From SAR202 cluster bacterium (lineage in GTDB: Bacteria > Chloroflexota > Dehalococcoidia > Lucifugimonadales > Lucifugimonadaceae), in contig RQOS01000056.1 of assembly GCA_008373205.1 (NCBI GenBank), positions 1 to 49,567 of the forward strand: DNA of 49,567 nt. Direction: 5' to 3'. This document shows positions 30,325 through 39,897 of this stretch, one piece after another. The position numbers were made by a program, and so were the translations under genes. Every line of letters begins with the position of its first letter. Positions within the stretch are counted from its first letter, which is position 1. Below the pieces are notes generated by a model. That model did not search any database. It worked only from the letters and a program-made list of their open reading frames with translations, and had not been told where the DNA came from.

Positions 30325-30885
30325 ATGACTACTGAAAATAGATCATCTGATCAAAAAAATCAGAACCAAAATCAAAATCAGAGAAAAAGAGGATTTAGAT
30401 CTAGAAGAAGAAATAGAGATTCAGATGAGATTTCATTAATTGAGAATGTTATTAAGATTAGAAGAGTATCCAAAACTGTAAAAGGTGGTAGGAACTTATC
30501 TTTCAATGCAATGGTGGCTGTAGGAGATGGAGCAGGTAAAGTTGGTATCGCACTTGCTAGTGCTTCTGCCGTTCCAGATGCAGTACAAAGAGCTGTTCAA
30601 TACGCAAAAAATAAAATGATTAATGTCAATTTGAATAATACAACTTTACCTCATGAAGCAGTCTATAAGTTTGGCTCATCGAAGGTGATGCTTAAACCTG
30701 CAGCTCCTGGTACAGGATTGATTGCGGGTGGAGGAGTAAGAGCTGTCTTAGAGGCAGTTGGAGTAAAAGATGTTGTATCTAAAACATTTGGGTCTACAAA
30801 TGCTATAAATGTTGTTTACGCAACTGTTGAGGCATTGAAAGAAATGAAAGATCCTAAAAAAGAAATTGCAAGAAGAAAAAGTTAA
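30325..30885 (+). CDS. rpsE: 30S ribosomal protein S5 with Gln/Asn/Arg-rich N-terminus
   Basis: RRVSKTVKGGRNLSFNAMVAVGDGAGKVGIALA, LKPAAPGTGLIAGGGVRAVLE. Confidence 0.97.
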   Translation: MTTENRSSDQKNQNQNQNQRKRGFRSRRRNRDSDEISLIENVIKIRRVSKTVKGGRNLSFNAMVAVGDGAGKVGIALASASAVPDAVQRAVQYAKNKMINVNLNNTTLPHEAVYKFGSSKVMLKPAAPGTGLIAGGGVRAVLEAVGVKDVVSKTFGSTNAINVVYATVEALKEMKDPKKEIARRKS

Positions 30886-30887
30886 TT

Positions 30888-31067
30888 ATGAAGATAAAAA
30901 TAATTCAGAAAAAAAGTAAAATTGGAATTTCTCCATCACAAAGAGCTACTTTATCTGCACTTGGTCTAAGAAAAATTGGTTCGGTAGTTGAAAAAGAAGC
31001 TTCACCTCAAATAGAAGGAATGATCAAAAAGGTAGATCACTTGGTCTCAACTGAGGAAATCAAATAA
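30888..31067 (+). CDS. rpmD: 50S ribosomal protein L30 (not in the ORF track)
   Basis: Translated by hand: MKIKIIQKKSKIGISPSQRATLSALGLRKIGSVVEKEASPQIEGMIKKVDHLVSTEEIK; L30 motif and position between rpsE and rplO. Confidence 0.93.
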   Translation: MKIKIIQKKSKIGISPSQRATLSALGLRKIGSVVEKEASPQIEGMIKKVDHLVSTEEIK

Positions 31068-31088
31068 TATAATCTATAAGAGTAAATC

Positions 31089-31532
31089 ATGCCACAATTA
31101 AACGATATAAAAAGAAAAAATAAAAATACTCCAAAGAGTAATCAAGTTGGACGAGGAAATGGTTCAAAAGGAACCTATTCAGGTAGAGGTTCAAAAGGAC
31201 AACTTTCTAGAAGTGGAGGAAACCTTAACCCTACTTTTGAAGGTGGTCAATTAAGGCTAGTTAAAAAATTACCTCACATGAGAGGCTTTACCAACATATT
31301 CAAAAAGGATTATGTTGGTCTAAACTTGAAAGATTTGCTTGAGCATTTTAATGAAGATTCTATAAAGATTTCTGATTTTAAGGAAAAGGGTATTATTAAG
31401 AATAAACAAATGATAAAAATTCTTGGCGATGGAGAAATAACTAAAGCTATAAATATTGAAGTAAACTCAATTTCTTCTTCAGCTAAATCTAAGATAGAAA
31501 AAGCTGGCGGAGAAGTAAAAATTATAGAGTGA
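31089..31532 (+). CDS. rplO: 50S ribosomal protein L15
   Basis: GRGNGSKGTYSGRGSKGQLSRSG, FEGGQLRLVKKLPHMRGFTN. Confidence 0.96.
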   Translation: MPQLNDIKRKNKNTPKSNQVGRGNGSKGTYSGRGSKGQLSRSGGNLNPTFEGGQLRLVKKLPHMRGFTNIFKKDYVGLNLKDLLEHFNEDSIKISDFKEKGIIKNKQMIKILGDGEITKAINIEVNSISSSAKSKIEKAGGEVKIIE

Positions 31533-31536
31533 TACT

Positions 31537-32880
31537 ATGACAACTGCCACTCAATCAAATAGACCAGCACTTATTCAAGCTATAATTGACGCATTTAAGC
31601 TGTCAGACTTAAGGTCAAGAATACTATTCACTTTATTTATTTTAGTTGTTTTTAGATTCTTTGCTCATGTTCCAGTGCCTGGTGTTGATAAAGAAGCCTT
31701 GCAATCTGCATTTGATGCGAACCCTTTATTGGGTTTTATTGATATATTTTCAGGTGGAGCATTGAGGAATATGTCGATAGCTGCTTTAGGAGTATATCCA
31801 TATATTACTGCATCAATCATAATACAAATCTTGACTCCTCTTTTACCTCAATTGAAAGAATTAGCACAAGAAGGTGAGGCTGGAAGAAAAGCCATAAATC
31901 GATACACTCATTATTTAACAGTTCCACTAGCTTTTTTGCAAGGATATGGTCAGATTAATTTATTTTCTGGAGCACTAGGTCAAGGTGCTCTTAGTAATGT
32001 TGGATTTGGTGGAGGAAATAGTCTAAACACTTTAGCTATTCTATTATCAATGACAGCTGGAACAATGATTTTAGTATGGCTAGGAGAATTAGTCACAGAA
32101 AAAGGTATTGGTAACGGAATATCATTAATTATTTTCGCAGGAATAGTTTCTACGTTCCCTGCAATTGGTGCTGAATTATGGTTGTTAAGAGATCAGCCTT
32201 TTCAGGTTGGCTTATTAATTGCTTTGGGATTATTAATTATTTTTTCAATTGTTGTATTTACTGAAGCTCAACGTAGAATACCTGTCCAGTATGGAAGAAG
32301 TGTTTTTAGAGGCAACAGAATGTATAGATCTCAAGGATCATCTCATATTCCTATTAGAGTAAACTCTGCAGGAATGATCCCATTGATTTTTGCATTCTCT
32401 ATACTTGCTTTACCTGCAGTGGTAGCTTCTTATTTTGTTGATCCTGCATCAAATGATTTTTTCCCTTCTTTAGCACAATGGGTTACTATCCAGTTTGGTC
32501 CTACGGGAACTCTATATTGGGTAACAATATTCATATTAGTTGTTATGTTTACATTCTTTTACACATTAGTAGTTCATAACCAGCAAAATTTAGCTGAGCA
32601 ATTGCAAAATAATAATGGATTTATTCCTGGTATAAGACCTGGCCCCCCAACTAAAGAATATTTAATGAGAGTAATCTTAAGAATCACTTGGGGAGGAGCT
32701 ATTTTCTTAGGAATAATTGCCGTAATACCTTCCATAGCAGCATTTGTGACGGGACTAGAATCAACAACAAGTATACTGCAAAGTACTAGTTTATTGATTA
32801 TGGTAGGTGTTGCATTAGATACAATGAGACAGCTGGAATCACAGCTTCTGATGAGAAATTATGAGGGATTCGTAAATTAG
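31537..32880 (+). CDS. secY: Preprotein translocase subunit SecY
   Basis: PVPGVDKEAL, GIYPYITASIIIQ-like motif, multiple TM helices, QGSSHIPIRVNSAGMIPLIFA. Confidence 0.98.
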   Translation: MTTATQSNRPALIQAIIDAFKLSDLRSRILFTLFILVVFRFFAHVPVPGVDKEALQSAFDANPLLGFIDIFSGGALRNMSIAALGVYPYITASIIIQILTPLLPQLKELAQEGEAGRKAINRYTHYLTVPLAFLQGYGQINLFSGALGQGALSNVGFGGGNSLNTLAILLSMTAGTMILVWLGELVTEKGIGNGISLIIFAGIVSTFPAIGAELWLLRDQPFQVGLLIALGLLIIFSIVVFTEAQRRIPVQYGRSVFRGNRMYRSQGSSHIPIRVNSAGMIPLIFAFSILALPAVVASYFVDPASNDFFPSLAQWVTIQFGPTGTLYWVTIFILVVMFTFFYTLVVHNQQNLAEQLQNNNGFIPGIRPGPPTKEYLMRVILRITWGGAIFLGIIAVIPSIAAFVTGLESTTSILQSTSLLIMVGVALDTMRQLESQLLMRNYEGFVN

Positions 32881-32881
32881 A

Positions 32882-33517
32882 ATGAATATTATTCTATTAG
32901 GGCCTCCTGGTTCAGGAAAAGGAACCCAGTCCTCTCATTTAGCTAAGAAATACAGCCTTAATCATCTTTCAACTGGAGACGTATTAAGATCCGAAATAGT
33001 TTCTGGCTCCAAACTAGGAAAAGAAGCTAGTAAATATATGAATGAAGGGAACTTAGTTCCTGATGAAGTCATAATTGGAATGGTATCGCAAAAATTGAGT
33101 GCAATTGATTCTGTTTTGCTTGATGGTTTTCCTAGGACCCTTAATCAAGCTAAAGCTTTAGATAACGAACTTTCAAATTTAAGTAAAACTATAAATCATG
33201 TTTTGTATTTTAATGTTCCATCGGAAGAATTGATTCAAAGGCTTTCGCAAAGGCTTTCCTGTAGAAACTGTCCAAATACTTTCACTAAGTCTGAAAATAA
33301 CCCTTCATGCAAATCTGATTCCTCTTGTGAGGAACAAGAGCTTTATCAAAGAGAAGATGATAAACCAGAGGCAATATCTATAAGGATGAAAAATTATACA
33401 GACTTAACTGAACCTCTTTTAAATTTTTACAAAGAGAAAAACTTGATGACAAATATTGATGCAAATAAATCAATAGCCGAAGTATCTGAGCAAATTGACA
33501 AAATAATACATATTTGA
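32882..33517 (+). CDS. adk: Adenylate kinase with Cys4 (zinc-type) LID
   Basis: GPPGSGKGTQ, STGDVLR, DGFPRTLNQA, CRNC...CKSDSSC LID. Confidence 0.97.
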   Translation: MNIILLGPPGSGKGTQSSHLAKKYSLNHLSTGDVLRSEIVSGSKLGKEASKYMNEGNLVPDEVIIGMVSQKLSAIDSVLLDGFPRTLNQAKALDNELSNLSKTINHVLYFNVPSEELIQRLSQRLSCRNCPNTFTKSENNPSCKSDSSCEEQELYQREDDKPEAISIRMKNYTDLTEPLLNFYKEKNLMTNIDANKSIAEVSEQIDKIIHI

Positions 33518-33520
33518 TAC

Positions 33521-33563
33521 TGTACAATCTACTATTGTTACTTATATAATAATAGTTTGTACA
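33521..33563 (+). terminator. Hairpin plus T-rich tract between adk and map; may be terminator/attenuator or promoter
   Basis: TGTACAA-TCT-ACTATTGTTA / CTTATA loop / TAATAATAGT-TTGTACA followed by TTATTTTTA; stem is GC-poor and embeds TATAAT. Confidence 0.4.
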
Positions 33564-33588
33564 TTATTTTTAGGGAGAACTCAATTAA

Positions 33589-34350
33589 TTGATTACTGAG
33601 GGGTCTATTAAAACTCCAGAGCAGATCGTTTCTATGAAACATGCCTGTAAAATTGTAGCAGAAGCTCTTATGAAAGCTGAGAGTCACCTCGTAGTTGGTG
33701 CTACAACAAGAGATGTAGATGATTTTCTTAGGCATTTTATAGAAAACGAGGGTGCTAAGCCTGCTTTTTTAGGGTTATATGGATTTCCTGCAACTGCTTG
33801 TATTTCTGTAAATGAAGAAATTGTTCATGGAATACCGGGGGAGAGAAAATTAGCTGAAGGTGATTTAGTCTCAATTGACTGTGGAGCTATTATAGATGGG
33901 ATGTATAGTGATCACGCTAGAACGTTCCTTGTGGGAGAGAAAAAAGAAGAAGATAAACTGAAACTTATTTCTGTCGCCAAAAAGGCTCTTGATATTGGGA
34001 TTGAAAATTCTCACGCAGGTAACAAAATTGGTATGATTTCAAATTCCATAGAAAATTATGTACTAGGTGAAGGTTTCGATGTTGTCAGAGAATATGTTGG
34101 GCATGGTATTGGAACTCAATTACACGAACCTCCAAGTGTACCAAATTTTGGAGACAAAGATAAAGGGGCTTTATTAAGAGTAGGAATGGCAATTGCTATA
34201 GAACCAATGGTTACTCAAGGAACTTGGGAGACAAAAGTTTTAAACGATAAATGGACAGTTGTCACAAAAGATGGGAAACTATCAACTCATGTTGAAGATA
34301 CTGTATTAATTACAGAAAATGGACCTGAGGTTCTTACAAGATTAAAGTAA
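33589..34350 (+). CDS. map: Type I methionine aminopeptidase; TTG start
   Basis: [57 protein letters not shown]. Confidence 0.97.
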   Translation: MITEGSIKTPEQIVSMKHACKIVAEALMKAESHLVVGATTRDVDDFLRHFIENEGAKPAFLGLYGFPATACISVNEEIVHGIPGERKLAEGDLVSIDCGAIIDGMYSDHARTFLVGEKKEEDKLKLISVAKKALDIGIENSHAGNKIGMISNSIENYVLGEGFDVVREYVGHGIGTQLHEPPSVPNFGDKDKGALLRVGMAIAIEPMVTQGTWETKVLNDKWTVVTKDGKLSTHVEDTVLITENGPEVLTRLK

Positions 34351-34351
34351 T

Positions 34352-34570
34352 ATGGCAAAAAAAGAAGCAATAGAAGTAGAAGGAAAAGTTGAAGAGGCGT
34401 TGCCTAACACAACGTTTAAAGTTGAGTTAGCAAATGGACACGAAGTTTTGGCTCATGCCTCAGGAAAAATAAGAAAAAATTATATAAGAATATTGCCTGG
34501 AGATAGAGTTTTAGTTGAGCTATCTCCTTATGATTTAACAAGAGGAAGAATTACATACAGATTCAAGTAA
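34352..34570 (+). CDS. infA: Translation initiation factor IF-1
   Basis: [49 protein letters not shown]. Confidence 0.98.
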   Translation: MAKKEAIEVEGKVEEALPNTTFKVELANGHEVLAHASGKIRKNYIRILPGDRVLVELSPYDLTRGRITYRFK

Positions 34571-34581
34571 TTGGAGAAACA

Positions 34582-34698
34582 ATGAAAAAGCGAACATCAA
34601 TAAAGAAAAGAAGCGCTGATGATCAGATAATCAAAAGACGTGGAAAAATAAGAATAATTAATAAAAAGAACCCAAGATTTAAACAAGTTCAAGGATAA
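34582..34698 (+). CDS. rpmJ: 50S ribosomal protein L36, zinc-independent form (not in the ORF track)
   Basis: Translated by hand: [39 protein letters not shown]36 pattern without Cys, between infA and rpsM. Confidence 0.92.
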   Translation: MKKRTSIKKRSADDQIIKRRGKIRIINKKNPRFKQVQG

Positions 34699-34703
34699 AT
34701 ATA

Positions 34704-35084
34704 ATGGCAATGTTAGCTGGAGTAAATATACCTGATTCACAGAGAATTGAAGTTGCTTTAACAGCAGTTTCCGGCATAGGCAGATCAACTTCAAAGAAAA
34801 TAATATCTGATGTAGGTATTGATTTAAATACAAGAGTAAAAGATTTGCAAGAAGAAGATTTGGCAAGAATCAGAAGTGCTATTGATAGAGCTCAAATGAG
34901 AATAGAAGGTGATCTTAGAAGAGAAGTTCAGCTAAATATTAGAAGATTATCTGATATAGGTAGTTACAGAGGCTTAAGGCACAAGAATGGCCTACCTGCT
35001 AATGGTCAAAGGACTAAAACAAATGCTCGTACCAAAAAAGGTAAAAAGAAAACTATCGCAAACAAAAAGAAATTAACACACTAA
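34704..35084 (+). CDS. rpsM: 30S ribosomal protein S13
   Basis: [43 protein letters not shown]. Confidence 0.98.
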   Translation: MAMLAGVNIPDSQRIEVALTAVSGIGRSTSKKIISDVGIDLNTRVKDLQEEDLARIRSAIDRAQMRIEGDLRREVQLNIRRLSDIGSYRGLRHKNGLPANGQRTKTNARTKKGKKKTIANKKKLTH

Positions 35085-35099
35085 TAAAGTAGGATATTT

Positions 35100-35483
35100 A
35101 TGGCTAGAAATAGAACTAGAAAAAAAGAAAAAATCTTTGTTCCTCAAGGGAATGCTTACATAAGGGCAACCTTTAATAACACTATCGTTACTATGACAGA
35201 TAATAGTGGAAATGTAATATCACAAAGTAGCTCGGGAGCGAAAGGTTTTAGAGGATCAAGAAAATCAACAGCTTTTGCTGCTCAAAAAGCCGGTGAGACT
35301 GCCGCTGAGGTAGCAGTTGAGTATGGAATGAAAACAGTAGATGTATTGGTCAAAGGTCCCGGTGCTGGAAGAGAAGCTGCTATAAGAGCTATTCAACATG
35401 CGGGTATAAGAGTTGTTTCAATTAAAGACGTAACACCTGTTCCTCACAATGGATGCAGGCCCCCTAAAAAAAGAAGAGTATAG
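35100..35483 (+). CDS. rpsK: 30S ribosomal protein S11
   Basis: [46 protein letters not shown]. Confidence 0.98.
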   Translation: MARNRTRKKEKIFVPQGNAYIRATFNNTIVTMTDNSGNVISQSSSGAKGFRGSRKSTAFAAQKAGETAAEVAVEYGMKTVDVLVKGPGAGREAAIRAIQHAGIRVVSIKDVTPVPHNGCRPPKKRRV

Positions 35484-35496
35484 ATAGGAATAATTT

Positions 35497-36081
35497 ATGG
35501 CAAGGTATGTAGGTCCAGTTAATAAAAGGATGCGTTTTTTGGGATTAGAAGTCCCAAGAAAACCTGGTAAAGGTCCTAAAATGAATTCTAGAAGAAGACT
35601 ATCACCATATGGGCTTCAACTAAGAGAAAAACAAAAAGCAAGATTTTTATATGGAATTCTTGAACGTCAATTTAGAAACTACTACGACAAAGCTTCCAAA
35701 GACGATGGATCTACAGGAGATTCATTACTTATTCTTTTGGAAAAAAGATTTGATAATGTAATGTACAGAACAGGAATGTTCAATACTAGAAGGCAGTCTA
35801 GGCAGGCTGTGAACCATGGACATTTCCTAATTAATGATAAAAAAGTTAATATTCCTTCATATGAAATTAAGGTTGGAGATAAAATTTCATGGAGAGAAAA
35901 ATCAAAAAAATCACCCCTTTTTGAGATTGCTACTGCCAATACTAAAAATAATGATTCTGCAAAATGGCTTTCTCTAAATCAAACTGAACTTTCTGTTCAA
36001 ATCAATAATCTTCCATCAGCTTCTGATGCTGAATTGGAGATTGATACAAGACAAATAGTTGAATACTATTCACGGAGGTAA
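35497..36081 (+). CDS. rpsD: 30S ribosomal protein S4 without N-terminal zinc cysteines
   Basis: MARYVGPVNKRMRFLG, SPYGLQLREKQKAR, RFDNVMYR, SRQAVNHGHFLIN. Confidence 0.97.
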   Translation: MARYVGPVNKRMRFLGLEVPRKPGKGPKMNSRRRLSPYGLQLREKQKARFLYGILERQFRNYYDKASKDDGSTGDSLLILLEKRFDNVMYRTGMFNTRRQSRQAVNHGHFLINDKKVNIPSYEIKVGDKISWREKSKKSPLFEIATANTKNNDSAKWLSLNQTELSVQINNLPSASDAELEIDTRQIVEYYSRR

Positions 36082-36082
36082 T

Positions 36083-37057
36083 ATGCTGGAAAAACAATTT
36101 GGATTATCGCCAATTGATGATATTTCTGTTTCAGAACCTGAGGTTCCTGAACTTAGTATCAGAATGATTGAAGGAACTGATACATATGGAAAATTTATCG
36201 CAGAACCCTTAGATAAAGGTTGGGGGGTTACACTTGGTAATCCACTTAGGAGAACTCTTTTATCTGGTTTACCAGGGACTGCAATTAATTGGGTAAAAAT
36301 TGAAGGAATTGAACACGAATATTCTACACTAAAAGGAATGCGTGAGGAAGTAAATGAATTCCTTATGAATGCTAAAGGTATAAGACTAAGATCTTTATCA
36401 GACAGGTCTGGAAGACTAAGATTAGAAGTTGAAGGTGAAGGAGAAGTTAAAGCTGGGGATATCATGGCAACAGCTGATTTTGAAATTGTTAATCCTGGGC
36501 ATCATCTTGCTACACTTGATTCATCTGACGCTCATCTTTCAGTTGAGTTCAGCGTTGAGCAAGGGCAAGGATATAAAAAAGCTACAGAGGAAGATGATAC
36601 AAATATTGGAGTACTACCTATTGATTCAATATTTACTCCAATTAAGAAAGCAAATTTTTCAGTACAACCAACTAGAGTTGGACAAAGATCTGATTGGGAA
36701 AGATTAACATTAGAAATTTGGACAGATGGATCAATCGATCCTCAGTCAGCTTTGCAAAAAGCATCAGAATCTTTGATGGATAACTTTTATACATTTAGTA
36801 AATTTGATCAAGCATCTGAAGAACAAAGTCCTGCAGCAGGATTGGGAATCAGTCCTGATATTTACAATACACCTGTTGAGACTTTAGATCTTTCAGCAAG
36901 AACATTAAACTGTTTGAAAAGAGCTGGAATAAATAGAGTTGGAGAAGTAATAGCTATGCCAGAAGGAGATTTATTAAAGATAAGAAACTTTGGAAGGAAA
37001 TCTTTAGATGAACTTTTTGATGTATTAGCAGAAAGAAATATGCTTCCCCAAAGTTAA
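36083..37057 (+). CDS. rpoA: RNA polymerase subunit alpha
   Basis: Start MLEKQFGLSP at 36083 after GGAGG; GNPLRRTLLSGLPGTA; C-terminal LDLSARTLNCLKRAGINRVGE. Confidence 0.97.
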   Translation: MLEKQFGLSPIDDISVSEPEVPELSIRMIEGTDTYGKFIAEPLDKGWGVTLGNPLRRTLLSGLPGTAINWVKIEGIEHEYSTLKGMREEVNEFLMNAKGIRLRSLSDRSGRLRLEVEGEGEVKAGDIMATADFEIVNPGHHLATLDSSDAHLSVEFSVEQGQGYKKATEEDDTNIGVLPIDSIFTPIKKANFSVQPTRVGQRSDWERLTLEIWTDGSIDPQSALQKASESLMDNFYTFSKFDQASEEQSPAAGLGISPDIYNTPVETLDLSARTLNCLKRAGINRVGEVIAMPEGDLLKIRNFGRKSLDELFDVLAERNMLPQS

Positions 37058-37070
37058 TATAGAGGAAATT

Positions 37071-37424
37071 ATGAGACACAAATTATCAAAAAATAAATTA
37101 AGTAGATCTTCTTCTCAAAGAAAAGCATTATTGAGAAATTTAGTTTCAGATACTATTAGACATGGAAAAATTACCACTACTAAAGCTAGAGCAAAAGAAG
37201 CTAGACCTATTTTGGAAAAAATGATTACCATTGCTAAAACTAAAGATTTTAATTCAATTAGAAAAGTATCAGAATTTATAACTGATAAAGCAGTTATAGA
37301 CGAACTTTTTGATAATGTATCCGTAAAGTTCAATGAAAGAAACGGTGGTTATTCTAGAATCGTTCTTTTAGGCACAAGGCAGGGTGATAATGCTGAAGTT
37401 GCAACATTAGAATTAGTTGAATAA
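37071..37424 (+). CDS. rplQ: 50S ribosomal protein L17
   Basis: RHKLSKNKLSRSSSQRKALLRNL, RIVLLGTRQGDNAEVATLELV. Confidence 0.97.
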   Translation: MRHKLSKNKLSRSSSQRKALLRNLVSDTIRHGKITTTKARAKEARPILEKMITIAKTKDFNSIRKVSEFITDKAVIDELFDNVSVKFNERNGGYSRIVLLGTRQGDNAEVATLELVE

Positions 37425-38163
37425 AATAATTAGTAATATTTGTGTTTCAATATCCTATGACGGTTCAGATTTTTTTGGCTCTCAATCTCAAATTAATTTA
37501 AGAACTGTTCAATCCGAAGTTTCAAAAAATTTAGATTTAATTTTTGGAAATTATAATGATCTTACCTTTGCATCAAGAACAGATAAAGGAGTAAATGCAA
37601 ATCTACAATATTTTGGATTCAAAAAATCTGACATAGATATATCTGAGATTTTTTCAAAATTTAATCAACTTACTAATAAACTACCAGATGATATTATAGC
37701 TCGAAAAATCTATCTAATGCCGACTGGTTTTAATGTAAGAAAAGATGTTTCAAAAAGAACTTATTCCTATAAAATTTTGGATCAAAAATTAATTAATTTA
37801 TTGGATGTTGAAAAAATGATTTTTGCATCTAAATTTTTAGTTGGAGAACATAATTTTAGATCATTTGCGGGTAGAAATGCAAAAGATAAATTTTACAGAG
37901 AAATTTTTGACGTAACAATTAAAAGTACTGATCAAGAAGTAGAATTTCAAATATCTGGTAAATCTTTTATTCATCAACAAATTAGAAGAATAATCTTTTC
38001 ACTCTTAAGGATAGGTCTTGATAAGGAAGATACTGATTGGTTGTCAAACTTGATCAACTTTCCTATTAAAGGAGGATCTAAAGGGGTAGTTTCTTCTAAT
38101 AATCTTACTTTGAAAGAAGTTTTATATGATAAAAAACACCAAAAAATACTAGAAAAAGTGTAG
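37417..38163 (+). CDS. truA: tRNA pseudouridine(38-40) synthase
   Basis: SISYDGSDFFGSQ, ASRTDKGVNA, SFIHQQIRRI; TTG start overlapping rplQ. Confidence 0.93.
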   Translation: MNKIISNICVSISYDGSDFFGSQSQINLRTVQSEVSKNLDLIFGNYNDLTFASRTDKGVNANLQYFGFKKSDIDISEIFSKFNQLTNKLPDDIIARKIYLMPTGFNVRKDVSKRTYSYKILDQKLINLLDVEKMIFASKFLVGEHNFRSFAGRNAKDKFYREIFDVTIKSTDQEVEFQISGKSFIHQQIRRIIFSLLRIGLDKEDTDWLSNLINFPIKGGSKGVVSSNNLTLKEVLYDKKHQKILEKV

Positions 38164-38190
38164 AATTAAGTTTTACAAAAAAATTACATT

Positions 38191-38667
38191 ATGGCTTTTA
38201 AATTAAAACATTATTCTATAAAGGAAAGTTCACCTGATAATGCATCTTGGATTTTGATTGATGCTGATGGTGAAACTTTGGGCAGATTATCTACTAATAT
38301 AGCTATGATTCTTATGGGAAAGAATAAACCAAATTATATCCCAAATGATCTAACTGGAGATTATGTAGTTGTTATAAATGCATCTAAGGTAAATGTTACA
38401 GGCAAGAAATTTGAAAACAAAACATATATTACTCATACAACCAAACCAGGTAGTACAAAAGAAAAGAAATTCTCCGACTTAATTGAAAATAATCCAGAAT
38501 ATATAATTCAAAAATCTGTTAAGGGAATGTTACCTAAAAATAAACTAGCCGCAAGAATGTTAAAAAGACTAAAAGTTTATGCAAATAATGAACACCCACA
38601 TGAGGCTCAGTTCAAAGATAAAGATTCAAAAAACCAAAACTCAAAAGAGGTAGAAGTTGACAACTAA
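38191..38667 (+). CDS. rplM: 50S ribosomal protein L13
   Basis: WILIDADGETLGRLSTNIAMILMGKNKPNYIPNDLTGDYVVVINA, KSVKGMLPKNKLAARMLKRLKVY. Confidence 0.97.
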   Translation: MAFKLKHYSIKESSPDNASWILIDADGETLGRLSTNIAMILMGKNKPNYIPNDLTGDYVVVINASKVNVTGKKFENKTYITHTTKPGSTKEKKFSDLIENNPEYIIQKSVKGMLPKNKLAARMLKRLKVYANNEHPHEAQFKDKDSKNQNSKEVEVDN

Positions 38668-39052
38668 AAAGAAATATTTTTATGGTACTGGAAAAAGAAA
38701 AGCATCTATTGCTAGAGTAAAAGTATTTAGTACTGCTGGAAATATTATAGTTAATGGTAAAGATATTAAAGAAGCCCTAGGCATGGATGACTTAGTAAAC
38801 ATAGCCTTGCTTCCACTAAGGTTAACTGATAATGATAAGCTCTCTGCAGAAATTAAAACTCATGGTGGAGGATTATCTGGTCAATCTGGAGCTATATCTC
38901 TTGGGCTTGCTCGTGCATTATGTGAAATGGATGAAACCCTTAGACCAAAACTGAAGTCAAATGGTTTGCTAACTAGAGATTCTAGAGTGAAAGAAAGTAA
39001 AAAATACGGTCTTAAAAAAGCTAGAAAAGCTCCTCAGTATACTAAGCGTTAA
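38657..39052 (+). CDS. rpsI: 30S ribosomal protein S9
   Basis: YGTGKRKASIARV, GGGLSGQSGAISLGLARAL, GLKKARKAPQYTKR. Confidence 0.98.
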   Translation: MTTKKKYFYGTGKRKASIARVKVFSTAGNIIVNGKDIKEALGMDDLVNIALLPLRLTDNDKLSAEIKTHGGGLSGQSGAISLGLARALCEMDETLRPKLKSNGLLTRDSRVKESKKYGLKKARKAPQYTKR

Positions 39053-39054
39053 AA

Positions 39055-39897
39055 CTAAGTTATAGACACAAATCTTATATTTGAATTTAAGTCTTTTATA
39101 AAAGTTTTCTTTTTGTTTGGATAATACTTATTAGTAAGAATTTTTGTTTCTTCATAGATCTGACTATCAATCTCAATTAATATATAGGAAGCATTATTTT
39201 TATTTATTTCAGATTCCCATTCAAAAATTTCTTTAATAACTTCTATTCCATTAGTTCCTCCGTCTAAAGCCAAAGAGGGCTCATTTTTCACATCAATTGG
39301 CAAATTACTTAAATTAGCAGATTTTATATATGGTGGATTACTTAAAACAAAGTCTATAGAGTCTAATTTACTATTCTTTATTTCATCATTAATAAGAGTG
39401 ATTTTTGATTTATGGATAAAAATATTTTTTTTAGCTACTTCTATAGCTTTAGAACTTTTGTCTAAGGCATAAAATTCTAAGTACGGTATTTTTTTTTCTA
39501 GTATTATAGGAATAACTCCACTCCCAGTTCCAATATCTAGCAATCTTTTACCTTTAATTTTAGAATCTTTATAAAAATCTATGAATTTTTTTACTAATTC
39601 TTCCGTTTCAAATCTTGGTATTAATACGTTCTCATTAACATAAAATTTTTCATTAAAAAAAACTCTTTCATTTGTTATATAAGCTAAAGGAATTCCTTTA
39701 ATTCTTTTTGAAATAAATTTATCTATTTGAATTAAATGATTTTCTGAAACCAGAAAGTTATTTTCTGTAATAATTTCAATATTAGATTTTTTTAATGAAT
39801 ATGATAATAAGCTTATAGTTTCTTGATCATAATCTATAATTCCAGCATCCATTAGTTTTTTTTTATAAAACTTTTTTAAGTAGGCTAGATTTTTCAT
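39055..39897 (-). CDS. prmC: Release factor glutamine methyltransferase
   Basis: IPLAYITNE, LIPRFETEELV, DIGTGSGVIPI, LSNPPYI; overlaps prfA by 4 nt. Confidence 0.94.
   Translation of the reverse strand: MKNLAYLKKFYKKKLMDAGIIDYDQETISLLSYSLKKSNIEIITENNFLVSENHLIQIDKFISKRIKGIPLAYITNERVFFNEKFYVNENVLIPRFETEELVKKFIDFYKDSKIKGKRLLDIGTGSGVIPIILEKKIPYLEFYALDKSSKAIEVAKKNIFIHKSKITLINDEIKNSKLDSIDFVLSNPPYIKSANLSNLPIDVKNEPSLALDGGTNGIEVIKEIFEWESEINKNNASYILIEIDSQIYEETKILTNKYYPNKKKTFIKDLNSNIRFVSIT

Noticed and set aside
34597-34866. Minus-strand ORF antisense to rpmJ and rpsM
   Set aside because: Contradicted by confident r-protein genes on the plus strand; Leu/Tyr-rich antisense artefact
36429-36707. Plus-strand ORF out of frame within rpoA
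   Set aside because: rpoA is intact in another frame; this translation is low-complexity Leu/Ile/Gln-rich
39040-39070. Possible bidirectional terminator between rpsI and prmC
   Set aside because: CTAAG occurs as a direct rather than inverted repeat and no stable stem or T-tract was found in the 2-bp gap
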